The notes under the pieces: model-generated
Told to the model about the DNA's origin: nothing
Database searches by the model: none
The model's input: only the letters and a program-made list of their open reading frames with translations
Shown: positions 13,852-48,419 of the stretch, in pieces
Numbering within the stretch: the first letter of the stretch is position 1
Layout of the letters: every line of letters starts with the position of its first letter
Source of the DNA: Larimichthys crocea
Taxonomy: Eukaryota; Chordata; Actinopteri; Sciaenidae
NCBI RefSeq assembly: GCF_000972845.2
Contig: NC_040025.1
Coordinates: 23,349,846 to 23,413,845, forward strand
Length of the DNA stretch: 64,000 bases
Direction of reading: 5' to 3'
Program-made: the position numbers and the translations under genes

Positions 13852-15586
13852 TACTGATGATTGCAGGTGTTTTTACGGAGAACCATGTAGATGGTTAATG
13901 CAGTGAATAAACTAAGTAAAATGAAATAAAAATAAATGATTAAAATAAGTAAAATGTAGTGGATGAAAATATTTATTTAAGATTTCCATCATCCCCCAAG
14001 AAGCCATGTAGTAGGATTTTGGACAGATGGGACAGTTTGGATGTACTTTGACATTGTTTAGGTCACAAGTGTCAGCCATCTTTAGCAGAAAGCACTCAAT
14101 CAGTCTTCTATACTCAGCGAATTTTGTCTGAAGTGAAAGTTGAATTCTAAATGTGTACAAATGATGCATAACAGGAGCACTGCACTGAGGCATATGATCC
14201 GCAGGTTAAACATTTACTGTAAATGACAATGACAGTGAGTTGATTACTGATGACTTTTCTAGTGTCACACTGACAGGTCTGTAGTTCTTTCAGGACTTGT
14301 AGATGTAAATGGCTGAAGTAGCAGTCATTGGAGTGTGGTTGGCTCACCAAATGTCACTTTGAACATTATTTTACTGGATGAGGCAATAAAGTGTATGTTG
14401 AGAAACTCACTAACCAGTCCATCGCTTCATATTAGGCCCCCACAGCCCAGAAAAGCCTTAAAATTGTCCATAGGCAGGCCCAGCGCTCAGCAGTAGTGTT
14501 TGAACCATGGCTAAAACTGGCCCATTCTGTCAAAGCTGAAGTCTCTAGGCAGGCAAAAAGCCAGAAATAATACATGGTCAGAGTCCAGGGTTCAGGACAG
14601 TGTTGATCAGAGATGTGTAATCCAGTTTTAGTTTTTCTTATGGTTGCAGTAAAATGTCACTTGATCCAGTGTGCAGTATAATGGGTGATGTTATCCTGCA
14701 CAGAGGATAGAAGAAGGTTGGCAGTGAGGCATGTTGAACCACAGTGATTAACCGGAAGAATGATCAAGGAGTGCTTTTCCTATACATGATTAGTTGATTT
14801 CCTAACTGGTTCTTTTATAATGATTTTATAATGGTTCTTTATATAATGTATAACTTTCCCTTGTTGCTTTTCCTTGTGAAGTCACATACAATAGAGAGCA
14901 CATTGATGTTCTCTATGAGTTTAAAGCAATACAGATGATTGTTGTTTGTCAAAGAGCCAGACTCTGTATAGTTACGCTCCCCCTGTATATCTGACCATCA
15001 TTTATAAAGTAATGACTCACCACTGGCGTCATTTGCACTTGTGTCTACCATTCAGACAATCCACTTGCTGCTGGTGCGTTGTCATCATTTTCAGGATGCA
15101 GCCTCTCGTCGGGAACTGCAGCTGATGATATTTGGGCCTGTAATTTCCTGGCATTAGCAAGATCCTTTTCAACAAATACAAGAATATTACTGTAGCTGTA
15201 AGCAGATGTTTGTTGCAACACAGAGGAGAACATGTGTTTTCATGTGGTTTTGCTGAAAGAGTCATCCTTTAGGTATTAGAAACTGATGGGGAGAAAGAGA
15301 GAGACAAAGAGGTGCTTTTTTTTTTACCCAGAGCGGAATAAACAACTGAAGAGGAACTGAAAGGGGACGGACACCTGGTTATTTAAAGATGGAAGTAAAC
15401 ACACAGTTACATGCCAAATGTTAATTGAATGTTGCTGGGAAGTCGAGTCAATATCACACATACCAATGGTTGTTTACCGTCACACATGGTTCACTTCCTG
15501 TTCTTTTCCTGTTTAGGAACAGTGCTAAAGCTGGATTTGGACCTTTACCAGACTGCCTTGATTATGTCAGAGGTAATGACCTGCTG

Positions 15587-15589
<3 letters not shown>

Positions 15590-15617
<28 letters not shown>
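15590..15617. repeat. (GT)14 microsatellite
   Basis: A pure GT dinucleotide run in gene-free DNA. Confidence 0.9.
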
Positions 15618-15944
15618 CAACAGCTGCTGTACTGGGTAACAGAGCAGGCACCTCTGGAAGTTCCCACCTGAGACCATCTCTCTCTTTCTCTCTACAATAA
15701 GTATGCATATAAAACAAACAATGAAACTACGATGGTGAATGGTTAAAATTAGAAACTATAAAGAAAGTTCATAAGTTCATTGCGAGTCTTTCAGACTGTT
15801 TATTTGCTAGACTTATCCCACTTTTCCTCCAATTTTACCCCTTTGCCTCTGGTGGTTTCTATAATGCACATATTGATTTCATTTATTTCTCTCTCTCTGC
15901 TGCCACACACACACACAAACGCACATACACATTATACTTGCTGC

Positions 15945-16346
15945 TGTCATGACCCGGCTCTAAAGCCATGACAAACACAAAGGGAGACGCGGGTTGAAGG
16001 CCAAAATTTTGTAGTAATTTATTGTAAGGAACTCAAAAACACAAACAACTTTGACCAAAAACAAGCCAAAGAAACAATGGGGTGTGTTAATCAGACAATG
16101 AGTGGTGAAGGTCCATGTATGCATGAGTGAAAGTGTGTAGATGCGAGCTGTTGTGTGCCATGAAAAGAAAGAAACCAAAAAAACATGAGGCAGCCTGGAG
16201 AGCTGAGTGGAGCCTGCCAGAGAGAAAGACAGAGCGGAGATAAGTTAATGGGTGGAGCTTTATACTCTTCCTAACTCCCAGGTGTTTCCACCTACAATCA
16301 GCTGGGCATGGAAACACACATTCAAATTACCCAGGGAACCGTTACA
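15945..16346 (-). mobile_element. Solo LTR, Gypsy-like, 402 bp
   Basis: On the minus strand the element begins TGTAACGGTTCCC and ends GGTCATGACA, so it has the TG...CA ends of an LTR. It is bounded on both sides by CTGC (15941-15944 and 16347-16350), which fits a 4-bp target duplication. Inside, on the same strand, a TATA-type box GAGTATAAAGC lies at 16267-16257 and a poly(A) signal AATAAA at 16023-16018, in the U3-R-U5 order expected of an LTR. There is no internal gag-pol, primer-binding site or second LTR nearby, so it is a recombined solo copy. The TGTAACGG start is common among Ty3/Gypsy LTRs of fish. That family call is inference. Confidence 0.82.
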
Positions 16347-16994
16347 CTGCTCCTATGTGAAGAATTATCTTCATATTGTAGTGGAGTGAACGATTAGTAA
16401 TACTGTGTGTTTATTAAGGATTAAACTTCATTTGGAGAACTGCAGTGTGTTTGTGTGTGTCTGTCAGAGGAAGTGTCCTGCATTAAATGCAGTGGTCACT
16501 CGGCTACTTCCTTCCTAAAGTTGTGGTCACACCTAGACCAGCAGGAAGCCATGCACCCTACGTGGTCTGACTAACGCATTGTCAACTGTCCAACTTCCTG
16601 TGTGTCTGTGTATGTATGTGAGCATGTGCATGTATTTTATTTGTTGACTTACCAAGCTCAATATTTCTTCAGGTTTTACATTCTTGAACTTTATTGAATA
16701 TAACATAAATTTTTATACAGAACAAAGCATTTTCAAGAACTCCGCCATGATCTCTGTGTGCCTGGACATTGTATCTGTTTTACTAGTCTGATAAAGAAAA
16801 ACACTCACTTTGAAGTTTCTGTTACTGCTTGGTTTCATGTAACTGTACCTCATACTGATACAGAGCAGGTCATACGGTATATACAACATGCAACGTGTAT
16901 ATTACTCATGTAAGTCTTTCATCAAGTCATTATTCCAAAGAATCTTTTGATTGCTGTACATTTTGTTACTTGGAGGTTTCAGTACCCTGTGGTG
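16347..16994. other. Gene-free DNA between two retroelement relics
   Basis: No coding exon or recognisable repeat was found in this 650-bp interval between the solo LTR and the LINE tail. It contains GT-rich stretches only. Confidence 0.6.
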
Positions 16995-17551
16995 CAGGTG
17001 TCTGAGAGGAGGATGCTGAGGAAACTCCTCAGTATCATGGACAATGCTGATCACCCCCTGCATGCCACACTAACGTCCTGTCAGAGCTCTTTCAGCCGTA
17101 GACTGATTCCACCGAGGAGCTCCACAGAACGCCACAGGAGATCTTTCCTACCTGAGGCTATCAGACTTTATAATTCCTCTCCCTTCAGCCGCAGGGAATC
17201 TTAATAAAAAAAAAAAATAAAAAAACTCACCCACTTACTGTAAATTTCTTATCTGTTCATCAATGTGCAATATTACAACACACTGTTTATAATGTGCAAT
17301 ATTACTACATTTCATATTTAATTCTCATACCACGTGAAATATTTTTATACTTTTATACTCTGGTTTAACTTGCACTCCTTATCTTATCACTTGTTTCATA
17401 TGGCATTTCTTATTGTATTTCTATTATTTATTATTGTTATTTTTTGCCTATACTTCTTTTATTGCTTATACTTCTTTATTTCTTGTAACTCTGGCACACT
17501 AATTTCCTTCGGGATAAATAAAGTTGTTCTGATTCTGATTCTGATTCTGAT
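16995..17551 (+). mobile_element. 3' end of an L2-type LINE (non-LTR retrotransposon)
   Basis: An open frame to 17204 encodes the last ~70 residues of an ORF2-like protein. It contains KLLSIMDNADHPLH, FSRRLIPPR and RRSFLPEAIRLYNS, the C-terminal blocks of L2/Maui-type elements common in fish. About 350 bp of AT-rich 3' UTR follow. The copy ends with TTCGGGATAAATAAAGTTG and a terminal ATTCTG array at 17527-17550, the usual short tandem repeat at the 3' end of this LINE group. The rest of ORF2 is missing, so this is a 5'-truncated copy. The frame is still open to its stop, which suggests a fairly recent insertion. Confidence 0.82.
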
Positions 17552-18540
17552 ACCCAATTTAAAAATATGCTGTTCTTTATTAATGGTCTCTTTCAACATG
17601 CCATTCTTTATCCCAACCTTGATGAGGTAGTTTTAATTGCCAACCATTACGGTGGCTGAAAACTCTCACAAGACTCACTTCTGACTCAGTCATATGGGAC
17701 AGTTTTGGAAGTACTGACGACCGACCAACCTACAGTATTTTGTCATTTAAGTATGAGGTATGAACTCCTCACTACGCCAGCTCTTCTGTGTAAAGAGGTG
17801 ATTAAATGACGTGTGATTCGGGGACACAGCAGCGCCTCCACTTACACAGATGACTGAATATCCTGATTTTGCTCAGGGGACATTTCATTTTGGCAGAACA
17901 TGTACATTAAAAGTCCATATACCAGTTAAAGAGAGCTCAATAACAGTCTAATATTCAAGCTGCCTGCTCTCTACTTGCACATGTGCCGACACCTGACATA
18001 ACAAAGACCGGGAGGTTCTGGTATTAGACAAGCCGATTCATTACACTGTCTGTGGGTTTGTAGTATAACGCTAGTAAAACTCTAATTAAATTACTTGGCT
18101 GCTGGTATTTAGTAATTTGAGATAGATCGAGGTATGTTTATGTCTGAGCAGAATAAAATGTCCCATACTGTCAGCTAACTGTCTAAACACTTTAGGTTGA
18201 AACCCTTTTTTATCCCTTCTTCTTTCATATATCTTTTAAAGTGTATCTGACTAGCTTTTGTCTCTCTTTTTTTCTCTATTTTGTTTTTTTGTCTGATTTT
18301 CTTTACTGTGTTTTTTTCTTTTCTTTCTTGTGTCTGAGTTATTTGTTCTCCACAGAAACAATTTGCTGGGGGAGGGTTTGGGTTGTCAAGGTGGTAGGCT
18401 TCCATCACCTCAAATCAAGCACTGGTCAGAAGTCTATGTGTGTGTTTGTGTGCGTGTGTATGAATGGGTGACCATGGTAAGTTAATGGGAACCCTGTCTC
18501 CTTTGTGTCAACAGGCTCTTTAACTTGCTAAGGCTAATCA

Positions 18541-18581
18541 CCGAGGTAATTATGGTTAATTAGGCTCATTAATCATTAGAC
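18541..18581. promoter_or_regulatory. Cluster of homeodomain-type TAAT motifs (candidate enhancer)
   Basis: Within about 40 bp the sequence reads GTAATTATGG, then TTAATTAGG, then ATTAATCATTAG. That gives four or five overlapping TAAT/ATTA cores. Such clustering is common in conserved developmental enhancers. Conservation cannot be tested from this sequence alone, and AT-rich DNA gives such motifs by chance, so confidence is low. Confidence 0.25.
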
Positions 18582-21084
18582 CTGTCAGTCTGTTTCACTG
18601 CCTGATAGCTGGTGTGTGTGCGTGGTGGTGGTGTGCATATTGTATAGGTAAGTAACGGACAGGCCATATGGGGTTAATCTTGTTTCATTACAAAATTCTA
18701 CATTTTGTTTTTGAAAGGATAATCAAAAAAGACAACATAAATTAAGAAGTTTCCATGGCAGAGAATCGATGAATCAATTCATCGAGTTACAGAAAAAGCT
18801 AGTGGTTTGGCTGAACAGTATCTTTGAACAAAAAAGTTATTGTTTGTTTTGAATGATGGCAACTTTAATGTAACTTTATTTCTCTAACATGAAACATAAG
18901 AGGTCCACTGGAAGAATATAATTCTTCTGTTTATTTTGAAATGATCTACACACACTACAGCTCGATGAGTTAACTAACTTTCATGGCAATAGCATGGTAG
19001 CAGTTATAATGGTTCATTGAAACTGCTTTACATTTACCATATGATGTGTTTACTGTGCAAGAGATTGATGCAATCACAGGAATACACATTCTTCTGTTTC
19101 CCATTTAAATCTCACCATAAACAATTCTGTATGTAGTCAATTGTTTATCCATGTGGCAGATACGGTTAAATCCTCTCTGCAGCTTAGACTCTAAACATCC
19201 TCTTATATTATTTAATCTGTGGGTGATGTATGGTCACAATGTTGAAAGACTGAAAACAAAATCAGATTGTTTGTTGGATATTATACCTTCCTTTTTGTCC
19301 TTTTTGCACATCATGAGACTGCCATGCCATAACAATAATCTGATTTTCAAGTAAACCTTTGCTGGACAGGTTTTTACCACCCACTCATCTGCTTATGGGA
19401 GTCTGGCATTCGATGCACTGCCAGTAACATTTTATACCTTGTTGGTTGACATGATGACAAAGCTATATTCACATTCTCACAGGATTTGTATAAACTGTGC
19501 CCAATTCAGTGCTATCGTGCAAGAACATTAACTTCAACTTTAACTTCATCAAATATGCTGAACTGCTTCACATTTAGAAACAAAAAAAACATTTTTAAGT
19601 TTTTGGTTATGGGTCAAGGTTCAGTCTGCAACAGTGTGTGTTTAGAGTTTCTGCTGTCCTGACTGAAACATTTGTGATTTTGTTGAGCAGTAGCTGGGCC
19701 CTGTTCATAGTAAGCTGCCAGTAGCAGACTGGACTGGACAGACTGGGGTGTATTGTTTGAGCATGTCCTGGATGTAAAATGGTCCTGAACCATAAGGTCA
19801 TGAAGCAGCTGGATTTGCAAGATGATGAAATCATGCAAACATCCATCTTGTCAGGCTTCAAGCTAAGCATTTGTGTTGGATAAACCTGTGAGTCCAGTCC
19901 TGTGAGAACATATGGGTCCTTCTGATGTGCTCATCTTGTGAAGATTGAAGCTACATGTGTTCTCACAGTAATATAGGCAGCATTTGTATGAACACATTTC
20001 AAACTGCAGTCCCAATACTTGACCAGCAAAAAACACAAAGCTTTGTGTTCTTATAACTGTGTTGATGGAATTACTCTTTGTAATCTACAGTCTTAAAGTC
20101 TCCGTATATATCTGTGTTTGACATTGTATTGAATGGCATGGGAATGACATGAAAAAGCCTTCTTTATTCCCATTTTCTGGTGCAACAAATTGAATGTAAA
20201 CATAGTGGTGTATATAGATGGAATTCAGTGTGTGTATGTGTGTGTATGTTGGGCTCTTAGTGATCTCATGTTTCATATAGAGGGCACTGTGTGCCAAAGT
20301 TACCTTCTCTTGTTATGATACACTCAACTATATATGGAAATGTAATTACAGGAGAGAGAAAGGCACCTGCAACACACGCACACGCACAAATAAGTACTTG
20401 GATAAGGACACATAAGGATTAAGACTCAGTGCATATACAGAGACACACGTTTGTACTTGTGGAGACCCTGGCTGATGTAATGCCCCGAATAGCTAGTGCA
20501 GACTACTTTACTTTTAGTCATGATTATGTGATGATTCAAAACTTACAGAGTGTTTTCATTACTACATTATTCCAGTTAGAGAGATATGTGACTGAAAATG
20601 GTAGTGATCAAAAACACCCCAAAATCCAGTGTTTTTGTGTGAGTGTCCATATGTCCACTGACTCTGTCCTTCCCTGTCTCTGGTTTCATGTTGTGTTCTT
20701 TTGTTCTTTTTTTGACTATTATAAAATGTTACATATTTGTAAACTGTTTTAGTGTTTCAAGATGAGGTCAAACTTGTCTAAACATTCCAATTCTTTGCCA
20801 ACAAAAAAGAGTTTGTCTTAGAAACTTTTGGTAAATTATGTGCAGATAACACTAATCTTAACTTTAGTCAAAATCTGATTCTAAATTTTAAATTTTTGAG
20901 CATAAAACAGCCCTTTGAAGAAAAGGCGGGAATTGACAACATGTCCTCACAAATAAAAAAATATAAAAACCAAGTCCTCACAAAGATAGAAGTACAAGAA
21001 CACACACGTAAGTGGTACCCAATAAAATCAGCATACGGAAATGAGCCCTCAATTGGGACCCCGTGGACCACTGCAGAGCCATTT

Positions 21085-21086
<2 letters not shown>

Positions 21087-21127
<41 letters not shown>
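21087..21127. repeat. (AC)20 microsatellite
   Basis: A pure AC dinucleotide run. Confidence 0.95.
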
Positions 21128-21129
<2 letters not shown>

Positions 21130-23052
21130 TGTATACAGAAAAATGAAGGCCATTGAAAACACTGAGGAACTAATGGGTTGCCAGTTTGAGTAATATAGGC
21201 CCAATTTCATTTAGTATTTATGACTGGTGACCACATACTGCATGTGTGTGTGTGTGTATGTCCAAATACTTAAACACATGTGAATGTTTTTGTGTGTAAA
21301 GGAATGCAAGTGGCCCCACTTATTTGTGTGTGTGTGTACTTCGTTCCTGTCCTGTGTGGATCTGTGCTCCCAGATCTGTGTTCCCTGCTGACAGGCAGGT
21401 CATGATGATATTAGTATGAAGAATGTGGGTCTTAATGTCAAAGATGGAGACACTGATATACAGATAGAAGGGGGTGGGGTGAGATAGAGACAGGGAGGGG
21501 AGCGTATGGATCCCATAAAAAAAGTTGTACTGTATATGCCATTTTGTTTCAAGGAGGTATTTAGAAACATTTTCTGTTTTCTTTCTTTTTTATGTGTCTT
21601 TATGTTCATATTTGTGTTTTTGATTTATTAACAATCCCACTCTGAGTTTCACTTTGAGCACCTCAGGAGGAGACAAAAAATTTTTTATTTATGCCATTTG
21701 TCAGAAGACCCAGTGGGAAATGATGACAAGGTGATTGTGTAAATATCTAACAGTGAAATATCTGATTGTAAAGGTGAAAAGGCTATTTCCTTTTTTTTTT
21801 CTTTCCGTCACTATTTGTATTATCACTTCCAGCATGAGAAGGTTTTTATGGTTAATCATTGATTTAATTTGATTATGTCATAAACACATACATACCACAC
21901 TCATTCAAATACTCACAAAACAAAAAGAAGAAAACCAAAAGATGTGGATTTTGATAACGATGCAATAACTAGAATACACACTAATAACTGGCTTTGTTTG
22001 ATACCTAAACAGGTTTAGATCAGTCACCACTCTCTGTGGTGGAAGTATAAAACTGAATGGCAGCTTGCTGTAGGTGTATTTGTTGAGCCTTCCTGTTCTT
22101 GTTTCTCGCTTTCAGTAGCTGCGCTGCTTGGGATTTTTGCTTTTGTTTTATTAAGATTGAAGATTTCCAGTACCAAACAGCATATACAGCCCTGTATATC
22201 GATTGTCAGCAATACATGAATAACATTGTGGAATGGACAAAGTTCATTTAACAAAGTACAACATTGAGATTTTCCATGCACCTTACATTGTAACGTGACT
22301 GCCACCATGTGGTCAAGATGCAGATTACATATTTTAGAATTCAAAGCTGCTACACTAATCCAGAAACTCTCAGCACCACAAAGATTTCTACTAAGGTAAG
22401 AGACACAACACTAAGAGGAAGAAGAATAAAGCTCTTTCAAGTAGACTACAAGGATCTACAAGTGACTCATATATCAGCCAAACTTCAAAGCTGAGCTCCA
22501 GGTGTAGGATAAGAACAAGCTTCTTCAAGATGAAGCCGAGAGGCTCAGTGTTTCACACCACAAGGTCAACACAAGGTATGAACCTGATGTTATCACTGTC
22601 ATTCCACCACCACTGGAATCCCAACTCAGAAGCAGAGATGTGCAGTGTTGTGGACAGGGTCAGTGGAAAAATGTATTTTTGACACATCTCAAATATATAC
22701 TTTATATATCAAGCATATTTCAATGCTTAACCTTTTTTTAACGTTTTCTTTGGTGTACTCTCATTATGATATAGTTTTTGTTTAGTTATTCGCTCGTTTC
22801 AACTTGACCAGCATTTTTAATCAATGAATAATACACAGGTTAATTTTTGCAAAATAAACCCATTCAGGCAGATTCATGAACCTTCCCCTGTCTTCCCTCC
22901 ATATAATACAGAAGTGATCATGAATTTCATTTTTAAGTAACTGCATATTTTTTATTGTGTTAATCAAAAACAATCTGACATGACATTTCACAAAGACCTC
23001 TGGGAGTATTACAGTGCACCACGTTAACTTTGGCCTTGCACCTACAGACCTT

Positions 23053-23056
<4 letters not shown>

Positions 23057-23087
<31 letters not shown>

Positions 23088-23177
23088 ACTGTTCCTTTGC
23101 CATTATATACAGAGCTCTGCTTTCCCCCCAAAACTCTCTCTCCCACACACACACATACACACACACACACACACACA
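23057..23177. repeat. Paired (AC)n microsatellites
   Basis: Two AC arrays, 23057-23087 and 23144-23177, are separated by about 56 bp of unique sequence. Open frames across them are histidine/threonine or cysteine/valine artefacts. Confidence 0.9.
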
Positions 23178-24740
23178 TGCAATTACACATAATCCACAAG
23201 CAAACATTTCTCTCTTATTCACACATACACATACATACACAAGCCTCTCCTTGTGAGCTATCGTACAGGGGTGCGTCACATGGCATGGGATACAACAGGG
23301 GTGTTGATTGGAGGGCTGTGTGAACAACAAAGACTCTAATTAGACACTGTGTTCAGAAGGAGCTTTCCCATTGGCTGTAATGTCCAAAATATGTTGAGGA
23401 TGAGTCCTTTTCAGCAGAACATGAACAATACAGACGAAAATCTACATTTATAAGAAAAATAAAAATCCACCACAACATATCAGCTTATCTTTGCACATAA
23501 ATACATAGGAATAATAATAATATTCAACATTGTGCTTTCTTTCTCTTGCTCTTTTCTCGCCACTGCACCATTGTCAAACGCGTTACCCACTAACATTGGT
23601 CATGCAATTTCAAAAGAGCACAAAACAACTGCTGACTTAAAAGGGAAACACAGTCGAGTCTGACATCACTACCAATGTAAATAACCTTTTATCAAAGAAA
23701 ACTGAATAATAAATTTAATCTCTATTTAGTGAATTAATTCATTTAGTTCTGTGGTTTAAATGCAGATGTGTGCATGTTTAGACAGCATCTACATTTAAAC
23801 CCTCATCATTTTTACTGTAAATCCTGGATGTGGGGTCAAAATGTCCCTGAGTGTCCCTTTTGTAGGAGTCAGTCAGTTCAGTTCAGTTCAAAGAGTTAAT
23901 TACATCTCTAAAAGGAAGGTATATAAATAACAACAACAATGATTCCATACATCTAAAATCCACTCACAGACCTACTTTGTGTTGCCTCCTGGAATCGTGA
24001 CCTGTGTGAATTAATGAACCCACAAAAGCCAGATTTAGCCAATTTCAGTATACTGAATGTCTTTAAAACGACACTTCTGAGAAATATGTGGCAGCAACAC
24101 AAATTAGATCATATATTCATCATAAAAATCATATTTAGATTTCATGAATTCATGACATAAATGCATGTTTTATCTTACAAGGCCAGTCGCTTTCTTTAAC
24201 GTGGATAGACTATGATATAATGAAGTGTCATATGACAGGTAGGCTCTTGTAGTTTCAAGCCTGTACACACAATAGACACTAGGGGGCAGGCTACACACAC
24301 CATGTTAGCACAGACAACAAACAAGATTTCTTTACAGATAATACACACAGAGAGATCAGACTAAAGACACAGAGGAGGAAGATCTTATCATACTAATTGT
24401 CCATTAAGAAAAGATGACATCGTTAAGCAGCAAAAGTAATGATGTTAATGACTGTAACACTAAGCTGAGAAGTGATTTCGACAGTGTATGGAGTCAGATG
24501 GAAGGTTTTTGTTCGTTTTTTGCAGACAGTAAAATACATTGTGGGTAGCGCCAAAGAAGAGCTTTCTGTGCATTTTACCGTGCTGAATGAGGAATCAGCG
24601 ACTTACTCATCTCATATTATTTGCATATATCTATTTATCACAAACAACATATGCAAGAACAGTGTAAAAAGAGAAAGGTTGTACCGCGTAGAATACAAAA
24701 ATCATAGAACTCATAAATATCATGCTAATATAGTATATAC

Positions 24741-24769
24741 TGTGTGTATATGTGTGTGTGTGTGTGTGT
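24741..24769. repeat. (TG)n microsatellite
   Basis: A TG run with one TATA interruption. Confidence 0.85.
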
Positions 24770-25902
24770 ACTGTAGCCCAGAAACATGGGTTGTCATATT
24801 ATAGTCCACTAAGATCTTTCCTCTACCTTTGCATCATATTAATGCTTCCCACTCAAACCACCATGTTCATGACTTCTTCTTAATGTTAATGTACAAAACG
24901 TTGAACACCAAAAAAATAAAACCAATAAATAACAAGATTTAGAGTGAGGTTTTGTATCATGTCGAAGCTCTTCTTCTGTCATTCCAATGTTTATATATAT
25001 TTGTGTGTGTTCAGGATGCCGTATAAAACCTACTAAACTAAACTTGTTTCGATGTAATCCTGGTTTTATTTGTTTTTAGAGATTTGACTTCTTTGTGCTC
25101 CAGCTTTGTCTGTGTACTGTAAACATCTCATCTTTCTCTCACATCATGGAATGCCAGTAGTTTTTCCACCCCTCATTCTCTAGTGGTTTGGACCAGTAAC
25201 GCAATATAATCATATCTGGCCAGATGCAACTGTTCTCTAACCATGACTACATTGTATTGTGTGATTTATTTTGCTGCAACATGCCTCAATGTGCCCAAGG
25301 AAACCACTAAAAAACCTACTATATAATATACCAGTTCTGCAACATGCTGATCTGTTCCACAGGCTGCCCCACACTGCTGGCATTTCTACCTATTCAGTGA
25401 CTGCATTATGTAATATGCACACAAAACCATGTGAAAAGTGAGGTTACTTGAAATATGTGCAATGAGAGCACCACAGGAAGTTGATAAATTCATCTGCTTA
25501 TGTAGAAATAATGTTTGTGTAGAAAAGTGTTTGTTTGCATGCTCGTGCAATTGCACATAAATTGTTAAATGTGTTTCCAGTTAGAGACCATTACTTTGCA
25601 GTATATTCCAGTTGTCACGTTTTCTCCATTCCTTCCTATTTTGCGCAGCACTCAAGTCCACAATTTTTCTACATTTTAATGAAATCTTCAGGTAAGAAAA
25701 GCTATAAGGAGAGTTCCAAAACTTTGGGGCTGTTTTTGTTTTCAGTGGTGTAGTCCAGATGTTCATATTGTGAACAACTATCCAGTTTCATAACATCTGT
25801 AGATGACATGCAGTATGCAAACTTTAATACCCAACAAAAGATGTGGAAATCCTGTGCTGTGAACCCATCTTCCATATACAGTCAGAGGCAAAGGGAATGA
25901 CG

Positions 25903-25908
25903 TTTATT
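25903..25908 (-). terminator. Candidate poly(A) signal of sema3b
   Basis: AATAAA on the minus strand, about 335 bp past the sema3b TAA, in the context GCGCAATAAACGTC. It is the first canonical hexamer I see downstream of the stop. Further candidates lie beyond, near 25065, so use of this one is unproven. Confidence 0.35.
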
Positions 25909-26241
25909 GCGCAGTTGCACTTGCACAGTCGACTACGCTTTTGGAACAGTGTAAAGGGAACGTGCAGAATTATTTTGGGCAGTAAGGCAGCACATGCAGG
26001 GGCTGACCATTGGGACGAGGACTCTGGGATTGGGGTACCATATAGTGGGGGCATCCATAGATAAATATACACAATAGAGGAGGTGTTGTGTGTGTGTTTG
26101 TGTGTGCATGTGTTTTTATGTGTGTATCTGTATGTGTGAACACCTCCAGGAGTTCATGGTCTCTCAGTCTCTTTCTATCATTCTCTTTCTTTCTCCTTGT
26201 ATCAGTCATTCTTTTATCTCTCCATCTCTCTCTCTACGTTG

Positions 26242-47914
<21,673 letters not shown>

Positions 47915-48374
47915 CTTGACACGTTTAGAACAAACTTCTTCTTTTCAAAAGTCGACTTGACCTGACTCTGAGTCAGACGTAAATGTGCCTTCAGGTGGAT
48001 TGTGGCCTATTTTTAGAATCCACTTAACAGCAATACCCAAAATTTGCCTTGTTTTTGACAAGCCCACCTGTCTTTGCAAAACCAAAACAGATTATCCCCC
48101 TTGGGGTTTTGCTTTAGCGAAGCTTCAGTCTCTTGCCGTTCAAGTTCTTAATATTCAGTGTAATCTTTATAATGTCCTGCTTGGTTCTGAAGACTTTTCT
48201 CTGCAGGTCCACTGCTCCTCCAGCGAAGGACGAACAAGTTCACCTCTCAAATCCAAGACGGGACAAAAACGTCACACTTGGGCATAGATACCTATAAATA
48301 GAGACAGATAGGGAGAATATTTAGGAATGGAGAGTAATAGCCTAAATGTGCTTGTACCAGGGATGCCCCTCGAC

Positions 48375-48380
<6 letters not shown>

Positions 48381-48415
<35 letters not shown>
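48381..48415. repeat. (AC)17 microsatellite
   Basis: A pure AC run in the 5' flank of sema3b. Confidence 0.93.

Positions 48416-48419
<4 letters not shown>

Larger units (their letters stand above)
6092..15944. other. Intergenic DNA between the convergent semaphorin genes
   Basis: No exon, RNA gene or recognisable transposon coding sequence is visible on either strand. Open frames here are short, and none resembles a known protein. The visible structures are small: a perfect hairpin at 7411-7446, spaced repeats at 8442-8527, (GAT)7 at 12016-12036, a T-run joined to (GA)8 at 13820-13851, and (GT)14 at 15590-15617. Confidence 0.6.
17552..25902. other. Intergenic DNA downstream of sema3b
   Basis: No gene is visible. 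It contains a homeodomain-motif cluster near 18541-18581, a small inverted repeat at 18766-18785 (TCGATGAAT arms, 2-nt spacer), and several CA/TG microsatellites. The minus-strand 3' UTR of sema3b enters from the high-coordinate side and may end near 25880. Confidence 0.55.

Noticed and set aside
23014..23330. Several overlapping open frames with histidine/threonine or cysteine/valine runs
   Set aside because: They are translations of CA/TG microsatellites. The same holds for frames at 31281-31619, 42284-42631, 50715-51107 and 61441-61892.
48293..48301. TATAAATAG as a sema3b promoter TATA box
   Set aside because: The motif is on the plus strand, while sema3b is read from the minus strand, and no start-site evidence exists.
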